Positions 35,601 to 47,778 of a stretch of DNA of 64,000 nucleotides are shown one piece after another. Origin of the DNA: Lindgomyces ingoldianus. Taxonomy: Eukaryota > Ascomycota > Dothideomycetes > Pleosporales > Lindgomycetaceae. The notes beneath the pieces were generated by a model. It saw only the letters and a list, made by a program, of their open reading frames with translations, ran no database searches and had not been told where the DNA came from. How positions within the stretch are numbered: the first letter of the stretch is position 1; the number at the start of each line of letters is the position of its first letter. Where the stretch lies: positions 523,993-587,992 of the forward strand of contig NW_022985184.1 in NCBI RefSeq assembly GCF_010093535.1, in the 5' to 3' direction. The translations under genes and the position numbers were made by a program.

Positions 35601-37937
35601 TTACTCAGATAGCGGTCTCCTAGGTCCCGTGTCTTGGGCCCAGGCTTCCCTCTGCTCAGCTGTGGGCTCTGAGACCGCAGTGCTTTCAGTCGGAGCATCG
35701 CTTGGACCTCGAATATGCTGACTTGGTCGACGGACGGGAGCATCTGCATCAGGAGCGGAGACCACCGTGTCTATCCCCGTTTGTGCAGTTGCTTCACTAG
35801 GACCGCGACTATGGCCGGGGCTTTGATTCGGGCTTAGAACCTCTTCAAAATGCTCTCCTTGAATCATAAATTTCCCATCGTCGCCCGGTAACTCGTGCAC
35901 CCGGTTCTCGGGAATCGCGGGTGTGTTTTTCCCTGATGACTCTCTTGTTGCGCCACGTCGTCGAGGAGCTCCCCCAGCCCCGAAGTAATCCGTACCCTCT
36001 GTTTGCCCCGAAAGTGACGAGAATCCTCCGCTTTCTATTGGAGGGCTGTACAATTCAGCTGGAGGGCTGTCCATTTCAACGGCCTCATGCAGCGGTGGGA
36101 ATGGTATTACACCATCTTTTTGATCCCGGCCGTAGTATCCACCATCAGGCTTTGGAGATCCCGGAGGCTCACCGTCTAGTTCTGAGACGCGGCGGTGCTT
36201 AATTTCATTTCCGGCGTCCACAGTGTCGATTTCGGCGGCCTTTTGTTCAGCGGCCTTTTGTTTGTGCTTCTTTTTCCAGAACAGGAACGCTACGAGTGCC
36301 CCGAGGAGGAACGCGACAACGATGCCGACAACAATTCCAGCAACGGTGCCGGGAGCAAGACCTCCACCTCCACCTCCCGAAGGTGAATTTGAAGGTGACT
36401 CTTTCGGAGCAACATAGTTCGTCGACAAGATGGGTTGGATACGAGTGGGGGGCATAGGGTCGGAAAAGTAAGCTGGGGCTAGGCTAAAGTTTTGGCGCTC
36501 ATAGTCTACAGTGAGATATGCTTCCTGGAGGAAGGATCGACCAAGGACAAAGACACCGGTCGATGATTGCTTCATAGGGAAGAATCTCCTCCCCGTGTTG
36601 TTGTTGTATCCATTTAGTGGGAACCCTGCTGAGAGGTCGAGTGCAGCGTATGGCAAGACAATTGAAGTAAATTGCTTGCTGTTTGTGTCTTTGCCAATCT
36701 TGAAAGAGACGGTAGCATTCTGTCGTGTGTTATAGTCATGTGCCGATTCGCTGACCCAATACATGTTCGCTTTCGAGTCATAATCTAGTTGAAAACTCTC
36801 TTTGAACCGATCACAGATGGTGTTGGGGAGGAAGAGGTATGGAAGATTAGAATCGACGACGGCGAAGAATCCCTGGGTCCCGTTCATCAGTGAGTATTCA
36901 TTAGAGTCAATATCATGATCCGGCCTGAAGTTGATGTCCTGTACTCCGACAACTAGCGTTTGGTTGCCAGCATTAGGGAAAGGTATCGAAGTCCCTTCGG
37001 TAGTATAACGCGACTCGTCACGTCCTCCTAGAATTGCGCTTCCGGGAACACCTTTACTGTTGTTCCCTAAGTCTAGTTAGTGACAATAATACTTTTCTTA
37101 GCACTCCGACTCGATTAGCGACAAGGATGAAGATATCAACCGGTTATACAAGAGCGGGTCCCAGAGAAGGAAGAGATCGGCAAATGCATAGGAGCGGGAC
37201 TCACGGTATGAGGCGCCTGCTGTGTAACTATACGATTGACTCGGAATTGAAGACCCGTTAAAGTTTACTAAGAAAGGAGCAATTGGTCCATTGCCAGGGT
37301 TTATCGCGGAGTTCGATAGTCCAAAGGATCCCATGAAAAGGTCTTTACTGTTCACTTGGGCGACGAGTTCAGATGGCAACATCAAGCTCTGAGGCGAAGT
37401 GGGTCCTATCCCAACATTTGCGAGACCGTACGATCCGTTTACTTTGCTGTCTGGGGTCCATTCGATGTTTAGAAACGATTTCAGCGGAATATCATAAAGT
37501 CCGTACTGTTTCCATGTCTTCGCGGCTACTGAATCAAAGCCTCGGCTTTGTTTTGATTGAAAGTTCTGGATTCCGCGAGCCTTTGCGCATTCATCCTCGG
37601 TTGGTACTGTACACCATTCTGCCTGCATCGGTATTACGGTCATCTGGCTCGAAGTCGAGATGAGGAGTCGGAAGTCCTGGCCCCCTTGGCCATTGTCGTC
37701 ACTGCCGATGTTGAAAATGAAGGAAGTCCACTGGCCATCATTGCCGTCGAATCCGCCCGTCGTTAGGACTTTTGGTACGGGGATTGTCGTCTCATTTTCA
37801 GCGCGCGGTTGGAAGAACATTGTAGGGAATGGAGCATGACGAGTACAGAGGGAAGACGAAACGATAGACGGAGTTAACAATAGTGACGTGAATGCGGCGA
37901 GTTGGTGGGTAAGACAGAGCTTGGGCTGTGATGACAA
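35601..37937 (-). CDS. Membrane-anchored pepsin-fold (A1) protein lacking the first catalytic Asp
   Basis: The exons are 37205-37937 and 35601-37066, giving 732 aa. A signal peptide is followed by an A1 aspartyl-protease-like ectodomain with many Asn-X-Ser/Thr sites, a Gly-rich linker, one transmembrane helix (about 482-508, GIVVGIVVAFLLGALVAFLFW) with KKKHK after it, and a 220-residue Pro/Ser/Glu-rich cytoplasmic tail. At the first active-site loop, where pepsins have DTGS, it reads ISTSSQ (93-98). The second loop keeps Asp in VVDSNLP (Asp about 316), not DTGT. One catalytic Asp is thus missing, so it is probably not a working protease; a surface receptor or binding role is inferred. The intron is 138 bp, GT-AG. 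Confidence 0.85.
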
Positions 37938-39717
37938 AATTTTAACAGCCTCGTGAAGATAGAGTGAGCTTAAGCTGGATGCAGGTATCGAACAGCTCCG
38001 GTCAAGCCATGCTGCGTCAGCTCTCAGCAGTAGAAAGCCATCGTGTCATGCCACGACACGAAGCATCGATCGAGGCGGGAATAGAGGAAGAGCTCTGAGA
38101 ACCATGCAGGCTGGGCCTTCTTTCTTTTGACCATCCACCGTGCCACAGCGGAGCATGAGCTTGATAGGGTCCAAAGGGAGCCCTTGGAGCACCTACAGGC
38201 GCGGCAGCAGTTCACTGGACAGCATCGGCTCAGCCGACGTAGCCGACACAATCTGTGCCAATACTGGCAGTCTTATTGGGATATCATTGGAGCACAAAAG
38301 AAGGCAAGGGTGTGCATTCGGTTGCTCGATGTGAGATGCGGCCAGATGGATGAGGTTGCATGAAGGATTCGTGGTGGGGTGGCTGGAAGAGCGGCATTCA
38401 CATTGGAGGCGTTAATTCCTGGTCATTTATCGCCAGAATCGGATCTGGCTCCGTGCTTACTCAGCGCTTCTGGCGCCACTCATTGCCCCGCTTTCTGAAC
38501 CACCAGTTCGGATGCTCACGTGTAAAAGCGTAAGTTAAGGTTAATAACGACCGTACATTCGAGCAACAAACGTCCCTAGAATAGATCCGCCAGCTATTGA
38601 TTTGTGTCACCACCTCTCCCCGCCATCCAATGCAAGCAAGCAATTGAGGCTTCATTGTGCGAGCAAGGATATGGGCGGGCCGTTTTACTGGCCTGCTCCA
38701 GGGCATCTCCCCACTTCTTTGGCCCCAAAAGTCGATACGAATGCACGTCGAGCTGTGCCGCCGGCCCACCATCAACACTCTGCCCGCAGTGCCCGGCGCC
38801 AACGTCACGCATCATCAATCACTCTGTCGATGACCGGCTGCATTTTCTAATCCCTTCTTGGTATTCTTCTAACTAGTTCCGGCCCTTGCATTCATCAATA
38901 TAAGCAGGCACCATGCGTAGGGCTCAGGACGTATTTCTGGGCCACCCTCACCCTCACTCTCAAGGTCTCTCCCATGTCCGACGGAGCCTACCAGGCAAGA
39001 ACCGAGTGCTACGCCGTATTCTGCCCGCATTTCGAGCCACTCTTGGAACCTGTCTCTCCGCCTCTCACGTTATCCCACCCGTGGCGCTCTTCAGCATATC
39101 ACTCTGCCGAGGGTACCTTTACTCCAATCAAGCTTAGTGAGGCTGTATACTCCTTCAACCACTCGCCGCCTTCGGAAAAAACACCGGGCGGGAGGGAGCT
39201 GGATGGCCCATTCTGCTTTCCAGCTTGCAGACCTCCGCTCGGGCCTTGGATGTTTACTTCTGCCCTGGTAAACAGCTCTATCGGCTCAAGCTTGCCTCCC
39301 CCAGCCCCCGCCAGCTCAATGATATGCTACCCAACTCTGCAGCCTGCTCTCTCGCAGCAGGCCTTCTTATAGTCACGCGTTCCGCCGCTGCATTCTTTTG
39401 TCTGCTCTTTCGTTCAGGTTTGGTCCGTAGCCCGTCGTTTTGTTTGTGGTGAGTTTCTAATCTATCCTAGTCCGTATTGGTGTTATCATCATCGGAAATG
39501 GTGTAGTTATCCCCGCTCAATCTCAAGGCTCCGCTTTTTGTATCACATTGTGCTCAATTCCTTGTCCCTTAGTCCTACCCAACCAATTTTATATATTCCG
39601 CCCTTGCGAAACCCTTTCTTACCCAGCTATGTCCCTCGTCACGTGGATATCTAACAACTCTCAGCCCCCAGCCCCTTGGCACTCGTTCCGTGGGCACAGC
39701 ATTCTCTCGTTCACATA
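37938..39717. other. Intergenic region, wall-protein promoter at right end
   Basis: 1.8 kb between divergent starts. Several 70-130-codon frames exist but none has splice or domain support. Confidence 0.5.
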
Positions 39718-42700
39718 ATGCGAAGCCTTTGGCCTTTGCTGGCCATAATCGGCTCAGCCGCCGCTCAGAATGTTTCTGTCGCTGCCTTGAATCTGACACC
39801 ACCAACCAGCTCGGATGATAACCTGAAAGGAAAGGATAAGTCAACCAAGAAGACAACATCAACCCCGCCACCGTCGTATCCTGTCTCAACATGTCCCGGA
39901 CACACTATCACTCTGGATCATACCACAACAGAAACATGTTATGTAACATCGACAAAGACGAGTACAACTACCTGTTACGAAACTCTCTGGAATACCACAA
40001 CCTTATTCTCTACTCTAATCTACTATAATACCACAACCACGGTGGGTGATTCATTAAATTCATGCTGCTTTTGCTAATCTTGACAGACGGATACCACAAC
40101 AGAGCATGATACCACTGTGAGACCTTGCCTCACCCTCTCAATCGCTTGACGTGTATGCTAAGGTTTTATAGACGGATACAAAAACAGAGACAACAACGAC
40201 GGTAAGGCTGAGATTCTCTAATCCTCATCAGAAGAAACAAGACTTACCCTTCATAGACATGTTATGAGACGAAAACGGAGCATGATACTTCTGTATGTTC
40301 CCCTGCCACGTTTTCCTCCAAACGGTTCGCTAACTAGTTGCAGACGATTACAGACACTAAGGTACTTGAGCTCCTTCTCCTTTCATCATTCGAAATCCGT
40401 ATCTGGTTGTCTCTTGTTGAGTCTATTTACGGAGTGTTAATTAGCCTTGTCTTGGGCCTTTAAATTCTCGAGAATTGCGTGTTGGTGTATCTACATTACT
40501 GTATCTTCTCACCTAACGTGGAGCATGACAAAGGTATTTTGGGTTAGCGAGTGGCGTCCTATTGGCGGTCTCCCTAATTCCAGCAAGAGCTTTGATAGAC
40601 ACACTCTTCTCTAGTCGTTTTCCACGTTATGTGATAACATACTATAGACATTACCCCTGTCATCTGCTCCATTAAAGTAACAATGCTGACTCTTTTCTTA
40701 GACAGAAACGAAGACAGACACAACTACAGTATATTCCACGGAGGTGAGTATCGCCATCCAATCCTTTGTCGAATCATCTCACTTGCATCCGATTGCTTCT
40801 ACAATAGACCTTTGATCATCTAACACATATGTAGATCGACTTGACAACTGAGAAAGAAACAACGGAAGTGACTAAAGATGTCACTAAAGATGTCACTAAA
40901 GATGTCACGACTGAGATAACTAAAGATATTACATCTTGGGCTACGACCGCGATCACTCTGGTTTCGATAACGACACAAGTTAGCACGTACACCAGCTATA
41001 TCACCCAAATATCCACTGTCACAACCACAGCATCTGGGAGCGTCATTACCAGTACCACGACAGTCATCAAACCAACAATAATCTACAAGACGTTCACCCA
41101 AACCATCACCAAAACGAAGCCTGTTACTTCAATCTATACAAGTCCAGTGACTTCCATCTACACCAGCCCTGTCACAATCCCCGTCACCGTTCCGACTACG
41201 ATTGAGATCACTAAAGTTAGCATAAGCACTTATATTACGAGCTTCACGTCGTACATAACCGTGACTTCGACATACGTAACCACAGGTAAGCCCCCGCTCT
41301 TTTTCAACCTTTTTGTTCTGACGTTAACTTGAATCAGCTTCCGGAACGGTGATAACGTCGTTCGTTACTGACACGGTTCTCACTACGATTACTAACACTG
41401 TGACCACGAGTGTTCCGTACACTGTTACAACAACTGTCCCAACTCCTGTGACTTCGATTTATACGAGCCCTATCACGATCCCTATCACGGAGATTTCAAC
41501 TTTTACATTCGTCACCACCTTTACGCAACCTGCATCTACTATCACGGATACCAGCTTAATTACTCTTCCAGGAACGATAATAACCGTGACGAGCCTTTCG
41601 ATCGTTCCCCCAGTGACTCTGACCTCTTTAATCACTTCAGAACTTACTCGCACCGTCACGACTGAAACGCCTGGTCCCACAGTCGTTATCACATCGATCT
41701 CAATCCAGCCGGCATCAACAATCACGCAAACATCCACCCTAACGCTATCTGGAACGACTATAACGACTACATTCACTTCCGTCATCCCTGCGAGCACAAT
41801 CACATTAAGAGAGACTTCCGTACTTACAACTCCAGGGCCTACCAGCGTACTCACGACTCCAGGCCCTACTCAAACCCAGTTCATCACCCAAATTGTTACT
41901 TCGACGAGCGTGAGCACGAGTTTGATAACAATTACTCTTCCAGGTAAGATCTGCGTTGAAATATCAGAAGCCGGGTTACAATCTAACACAAAGCAGGCCA
42001 GATCACGACAACAACTGTGAGCTTGCCAGGTATCACTCAAACTGTGACGACCCAGCTACCAGCGAGCACTGTGGTTTCCACCATTTTCTCGACTATTACC
42101 TTCACCACAACTCAACTTATTCCTACCACAGTACTTCGAACCGTCACCGCAAGTCAGAGCTCTTCTCCGGCCTCTGCTTCATGCTCGAGCGGCTGCTTAA
42201 TCAATGTGACAGCTACGCGCTTGGGGTATCCTGGCAGGGTTGTAGTCAGCACATCATCCTATCCCGTGACCCAGGTTGACGTCTTTACTAATGGGGCTGG
42301 AAATACGGTTAGCGTCCGGACAACAACTCGATCTGTCCCACCACCTCAACAGACGCTAACCTGGGTGCATTCGAGTGTGACTCTGTAAGTATGACAAAAG
42401 AAAGTATGGAAGATCGCTTACCACGGATTCTAGGACATATCCGACCGTCTACGCAGGATATGAAGTCTTCAGTCATTTCGAAGTTCGCCCACTCCCAACT
42501 GGATGTTCCACTCAAACATTAAGCCTGGCACTCCCCGCGCCAACGAACTATGCACCTTTGATCATTCCCACGAATGCTATCCCAAATCCTGCACTCGTAC
42601 CTCCTACAGTAGTCGACTATCTCAATAGCCTCCCAACTGTGATTGCCCAGCTGGGACAGTCGATTGGGGCTGGAGCCTGTGATCCCCTAGTCGGAACGAC

Positions 42701-43250
42701 ACAGAATCCTGACACGACTACCCTTCCAAACACTGTGTACATCACAACCGTACCGGCTGTCGACCAAGCAACTACGATAACTCATGTAGCTCAACAAGAC
42801 ACCACACCAACCAGCTCAGCTCCACCTCCCCCACCGAGCAGTAGCTCTCCAGCCCCTCCACCATCGAGTGCTCCATCATCAAGTAATCCTCCCCCGCCCC
42901 CTATAAGCGAAGCTAGCAGCCAGCCCCCTACTTCAAGTATTTCCCCACCAAGTAGTGCGCCACTTTCTAGCAGTGCTGCTGACCTCACATCCCAAGCTCC
43001 ACCACCGCCAACGTCGGGTACACCCCCTCCTCCAAGTTCCTTTATTCCACCGCCAGAGAGCTCAATTGCTCCCCCTACAACTGGCCCACCACCTACCACT
43101 ATCTACACACCGCCACCGAGCCCGGCTTCAAATTCAAGCCAGCCATTGCCCTTTACCGGCGCTGCGGCTCCCGCGAGAGGAAATGTCAGGTTTGGAGGCA
43201 TGGAAGGATGGCTCATTGGTGCCGCAGGTATTGGGTTAGGATGGATATAG
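39718..43250 (+). CDS. Thr/Ser/Pro-rich cell-wall adhesin-like protein with GPI-type tail
   Basis: There are ten exons: 39718-40041, 40087-40116, 40172-40201, 40257-40292, 40344-40361, 40702-40743, 40835-41285, 41338-41943, 41997-42384 and 42434-43250, giving 913 aa. A signal peptide (LLAIIGSAAA) is followed by Thr-rich stalks with repeats such as VTKD and PVTSIYTSP. Then comes a Cys-containing domain (about residues 545-700, SGCLINVTATRLGYPG...TGCSTQTLSL...GACDPLVG), a Pro/Ser stalk, and a short hydrophobic C-terminus (GWLIGAAGIGLGWI) preceded by small residues, as for GPI attachment. It is predicted heavily O-mannosylated and wall-linked. Exons 2-6 are 18-42 bp, all phase 0. I do not recognise the Cys domain. 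Confidence 0.82.
40516..40533 (+). pseudogene. Relic mini-exon inside 340-bp intron
   Basis: ACGTGGAGCATGACAAAG followed by GTATTT closely resembles mini-exons 2 and 4 (ACA/ACG GAG CAT GAT ...) but has one extra base and no AG acceptor in front. It looks like a decayed copy of the repeat-encoding mini-exon. Confidence 0.4.
40871..40906 (+). repeat. 12-bp tandem coding repeat, three copies
   Basis: ACTAAAGATGTC is repeated three times without change and encodes Thr-Lys-Asp-Val units in the adhesin stalk. The identical copies imply a recent duplication and probable length variation between strains. Confidence 0.9.
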
Positions 43251-45229
43251 AGATTCTAGGTTTTTAATTTTAATGTTGCATTACGAGGCTTGGGAAATGT
43301 GTAATGAGCTGGAATTAATGGGTACCTACTGCCGAAACAGGTATAAATTTAAAGTTTTGTCCACATTATCAAGTCTTTCCTTCAGCTAGGTTCTGCTGAC
43401 AAAGAAGTGTGTTGAGTTGGGCATAGCTATGGGCCAGGAATCTAACATGCTACTCTTGATTTTGTGTATAGTAGTAGGATTATAATCGTTATTGATGTGA
43501 TTAATCAGGTCCCCCTTTAGCTTCCCATCGCAATACACTCGTTGATCTCAAATATCCGGTTCTTGTGTCCATATTTTGCTATGTGCAATTTTGTCAAAGC
43601 CAAAGTCCTCACCAGGATGCACCAATCCTAATGTACCCACATCCAAGTCGAAGCCAGCAAATTCACCCTCCCCAATGCCAACTCAGGTCTCACAACGCAC
43701 TCGCCGTACATCTCCGAATGCACCTCCGCGAAATTGAGGATCTCTAGTTCAGACTAGCCGCTGGAATATCGCCATGCCGTATTGAATCTGAGGGGGCTTG
43801 GGTTGGTTCTTTCCCCTAATAAAATTCCCAAAAAAAAATTATAGATATTTGGCCTAGAGGTGTGGGTGAATCTGAATGTCTTTTTACGTGTCATGAAGAA
43901 AATGAGAGCCTCAAATACTTCAAATACCTTCAGGAGCTCGAAAGAGTAGGATGAAGGGTGCCCATGGATTATGGAAGTCTCTTTTGGCGGCACGGATAGC
44001 GATTCTGGGCTTTAGAGAAACCATGAAGATCTCAGTGATGCCTCGATCGGTAGAGGCTTGCTGGCGACCTCGCCGTCAATGAACCCTATTGTCCTTGTGA
44101 CAATGATGTAATCTCAGGTTTTGCAAATTTGACGTTTTATCGTGGCAAGAAAAATCTGGATTGGACAGAGCGGTTGGGAAACCAAGTGCAACTTACAGAA
44201 ATAAAGCAGAAGGCCAGGGTTTTGGCCCTCTTATCACCACAGAGAGCTATTATACTTTTATCACAGGCGCAGGATTCTATAGGAGTCAAATTGGCTCTGT
44301 CTTCCTGTGAGAAGATGCGTTCGAGGACCCGGTGTTTAAGACTGCAGTTAGGGATTCTTTGGAAGCCTAAATTAGAAGAATTATTGGACCGAATAGAGAA
44401 TTAGGTTATTCAGGAACTCTAAGAAGGGTTTAAATTTAGTAAGAGGTATTCGAGTTTCTAACTGAGGCTGTTTCGTGCCGGTTGTTTATTCTTAGTGACC
44501 TCGGGAGATGAGAACGCAAGCTGGATGATCCGGAAGTGAAGGTACATAGGTGGTTTCTAAGGTCACATACACTATCGTGTCCCAACTTTTAGGAGTTTAC
44601 TGGAATAGGTCAAGATGCGGACACGACAACCCTGATTTCAAGAAAGTGTGTTTAACTGTCCCGAAGTGTTGCAACTTTTTGCATTTTCTCTCGCGTTGCT
44701 GAACTGAATGACTATCGACTCTAGCGCTATTTATTCTTCTAGTACGACGAGAACGCTGGTGAAAAGTGGGGAAATCCTTGGTTTCTCATTTCGGTCTGAT
44801 AGATGAGCATGAAAGAAAAGGTAACGTTATTTAGAGAGTAAGTGGGACGTGGAAGCGTCTTGTACCACCTAATCCGCCTATCCAACCCAGACGTCGTGTT
44901 CTATTGACCTGAGTCTTCGTTCTAAACCACGATCTGTCTCTTCTGACACATATGCAGAGTCGCGGGTATATAGGATGTCTTGAATGCACAAGGCACCATA
45001 ATTTTTAGGCTGTATCCATGTGCAAAGACGATCCGAATCCCAACCGGCAGCTCCGGTGAAATTTAGTGAGCTGCCGAGATACTTGATCGAAAGCTGTTGC
45101 AGGGCCTAGCAACTCTGCAAGTTTTGGTTGTGTGCGTCTACTGAACACTAAGATTGTGATGGCTAGGACGAGTGCCCTTCCCATTAAACGTATTTATGAT
45201 ACCGCACTTAATCCAGTCGCTACGAAACA
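43251..45229. other. Intergenic region
   Basis: About 2 kb with no gene I can support. One plus-strand frame (44129-44404, 91 codons) is unassignable. Confidence 0.45.
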
Positions 45230-46023
45230 ATAGCTCGACTTGTTGGATGCAAAGTCAAGCTACCTCTGTCTCTGGTCTCCACAGTAAATGGTGCCATTAA
45301 CAGGTGCGTTGGGAGAGGTGCCGCAACCGAGACCCGCAATGAGGCAGCCATATGTCTGCAGGTAACATCCGAGGGTTCTGGCAACGCTGATCAAAGTGCA
45401 AAGCTACTGATTTAGATACAGGCAGCTGCAATAAGGATGTATACAGGTGGGACTTTTCTCTTTCCAGCTAACGTCGACGTGACGATGGAACCAATAAGTG
45501 CGGCAAATGTGAATGGCATGGGACGAACACCAGCCTGCAGCGCCGAAGTGCCATGGGCAATCTGGACCATTTGGGGGAGGTGGAAAACAACGACGAACCA
45601 TGTTCCGCCGAAGAAAGGCGAGCCCCAAGCTTTAAATAATGACATGAGTAAAGTCATCCCTACAACAGCGAACAAATAATGACGCGGGTTTTCATGAGCC
45701 CCTAAGGCAAGATTGGTCTACGAATCTTTCAGTATAGTGTTGCCTGCCTTTCTTAAAGCATGAGGGCAATCCATAGGAGCCCCGAAATTGTGAGAAGCGA
45801 TATTACGTAGGTCGGCCTCCACGGAAACTGCGAGTCTGCCTCCTCAAATCCCGCAATCAAGGATAGTGTGGCAAAAGGAGGAGCACAGCTCCCGGTGCAT
45901 TCAACCGATCAAGTCCGTCATTTGAAAAGAATGCCTTAAGAGATCGTTGTGGGATATTCGCCCTTCCATCATATGGGAAACTCTTTGGGATAGCAACGGC
46001 AACAGCACTTCCAACGAGCCGTA
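45230..46023 (-). pseudogene. 5'-truncated, stop-interrupted MFS transporter relic
   Basis: The minus strand from 46023 reads a clear internal MFS fragment: RLVGSAVAVAIPKSFP..., RLNAPGAVLLLFATLSLIAGFEE and YVISLLTISGLLWIALM. A stop follows, then after a broken stretch FFGGTWFVVVFHLPQMVQ and MPFTFAALIGSIVTSTLAGKRKVPPVYIL (45412-45675), and a weaker piece LQTYGCLIAGLGCGTS. This order fits the middle and C-terminal helices of a DHA2-type drug transporter. The N-terminal half is absent; homology stops where the GTAC-rich block begins. It cannot encode a working transporter. Confidence 0.7.
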
Positions 46024-46024
46024 T

Positions 46025-46290
46025 TACTGTACGATTGGGCGATTTTAATACCTGTACGGGAGAGATTTTGTGTACGTTCGTACGGGAGGGAGGATGAGAG
46101 GTAGGTGTACGTATCGTAACTGTTACGGCTCACGTGATCTATGCGAGTAGTACTCCTAAAAGGGTAATACGATCCGTACTACGTACCGTACCTGGGGCTT
46201 CATTAAACGTACGGTGCGGCTCATAAACTCGGTACGCTCTTACTGAACACGTGACCGGTACGGCTCACTTTGTACGGATAATAGTACGCC
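46025..46290. repeat. Dense CGTAC/GTACG motif block
   Basis: Fourteen GTAC tetramers occur in about 265 bp, where roughly one is expected by chance, and thirteen are within CGTAC or GTACG. They start at 46029, 46054, 46072, 46080, 46107, 46150, 46176, 46183, 46188, 46209, 46232, 46258, 46272 and 46284. Two CACGTGA motifs (46131, 46248) and several diverged TACGGCTCA copies are interleaved. Spacing is irregular, so this is not a simple satellite. It abuts the truncated end of the MFS relic. Confidence 0.7.
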
Positions 46291-47778
46291 CCATTGGGAG
46301 CCCTGCTTCCCACTCCATAGCACTCCGACATCCTCCCTACCCACCTGCAACCTAATTTTGCGTTAGTACTTGTATCACACCAGCATCAGGTGCTCAGGAA
46401 ATGGGCCCACTATACCATCCTCAACAAGACTCCTATTCTCCACACAATCAAAACTGCAATACCCTAGATGCAGGGGTTTACCGGGATATAAAATCCAATA
46501 TCCAGGTTTCTGGCTTTGGGTTGGGTTCGGTTTATTTGGGCTCACGTACATGTTTGCACGCTAATCGCGCGGTAATATGGGTTCGGGTACGGGTGTGCGA
46601 GATAGATTAAGGAGCGCGAAAGGGAGAAGGTGACATGTGTGACATCGCGTTAATCGACGTGGAGAATTGACCGTGTTGTGTATGGAAGGCTAGATCGATT
46701 GAGAGAATGCTTTGCCGAGAGTGAGCTACACGTGTCACCGAGATTTCGTACCTCGCGGCTGCTAGTGTACTTTCTCGTGTTGTCACATTAAATTCAAGAT
46801 CCTGCGAATGAAACGACACAGTCACATAGCAATCTGACGGACTGGATGAAGTTCTAGGATCAGTTAAGCTGAAAAGGCTACTCTATTTATCGAATTATCA
46901 CCACCCATAGATTCCTACAATCTTCGGCGCTAGGAGCCAGCTCGTGATGATCCTGTTCCTATTGCTTCGATTTCTAAGGTAATGGGGTCTGAAGTGGGTT
47001 TTGCTTTGGGACTTGTGGTGGTTGTGGTGTCCTATATGGTAGCGGTATTAGAAGTAATAGTCGCATTTGGTAGTGTTAGACCCATTCTGCTGAGCGGTAT
47101 GGGAGGTGAAGTTGCGGACTGAAGTCTTGCGTCTAGCTCTGCAGTAGTGGCCCTAGTAGGATTAGATGTACTGTTCGCAGTTAGGGCTGTTGCGTTCGTG
47201 GTATTCCTCATCAAGTCAAGATTATTGGAGGGTGCCTCCAGCAGTGGAGTTGGCAACGACGTTCGCAGCCGGAGACGCGGCGTTCGCGGTCTTACGAGTA
47301 ACTAGAGTAGGCCAACGAGTCGCTTCTGACTCTTTAGTAGTAGAATCAGAAATAACGGTTGCTATTAAATGCATCACAGTTGTGGCGTTTCTCGTCATAG
47401 TAGGCAGTGCACCGCTAAGATCTAGTTCTGGACCGGTGGTCGACGTTTCCAACTTGGGTTTGTATGGTTCTTGGTAGGGACGGGCGAGAAAGAGTTGCAG
47501 CAGGACGATCCAAGGTCTAAGCTAAGGTATGTTGCACTTCGGCGTTGCCAATATGGTGTTGCGCTGAAGCCTGATGCGATGAGTACCGTTTTCGGGTCTA
47601 TCGTAGTAATTCGAGGTAGTGCGAGTGGGAGGCCTCTGGGAATCATCGGAAGGGCTTTGGGTGGGGATTTGGTCACCTTCGGGACTGTATTTTACCTAAA
47701 GTGATAAGAGGAGATCGAGACCTGACACTCTGTGCATTATCAGTAAAGAGACAGGGTATCGTGAAATGAGAAGTGAGC
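46291..47778. other. Intergenic region
   Basis: 1.5 kb. Between about 46980 and 47480 both strands hold open frames; the minus strand is Thr/Asn/Ala-rich and the plus strand Val/Leu-rich. None has splice or domain support. Confidence 0.4.

Noticed and set aside
42791..43099. Antisense Gly/Val-rich open frame opposite the adhesin Pro/Ser stalk
   Set aside because: It is the complement of CCN/TCN codons, which rarely yields stops; no independent coding evidence.
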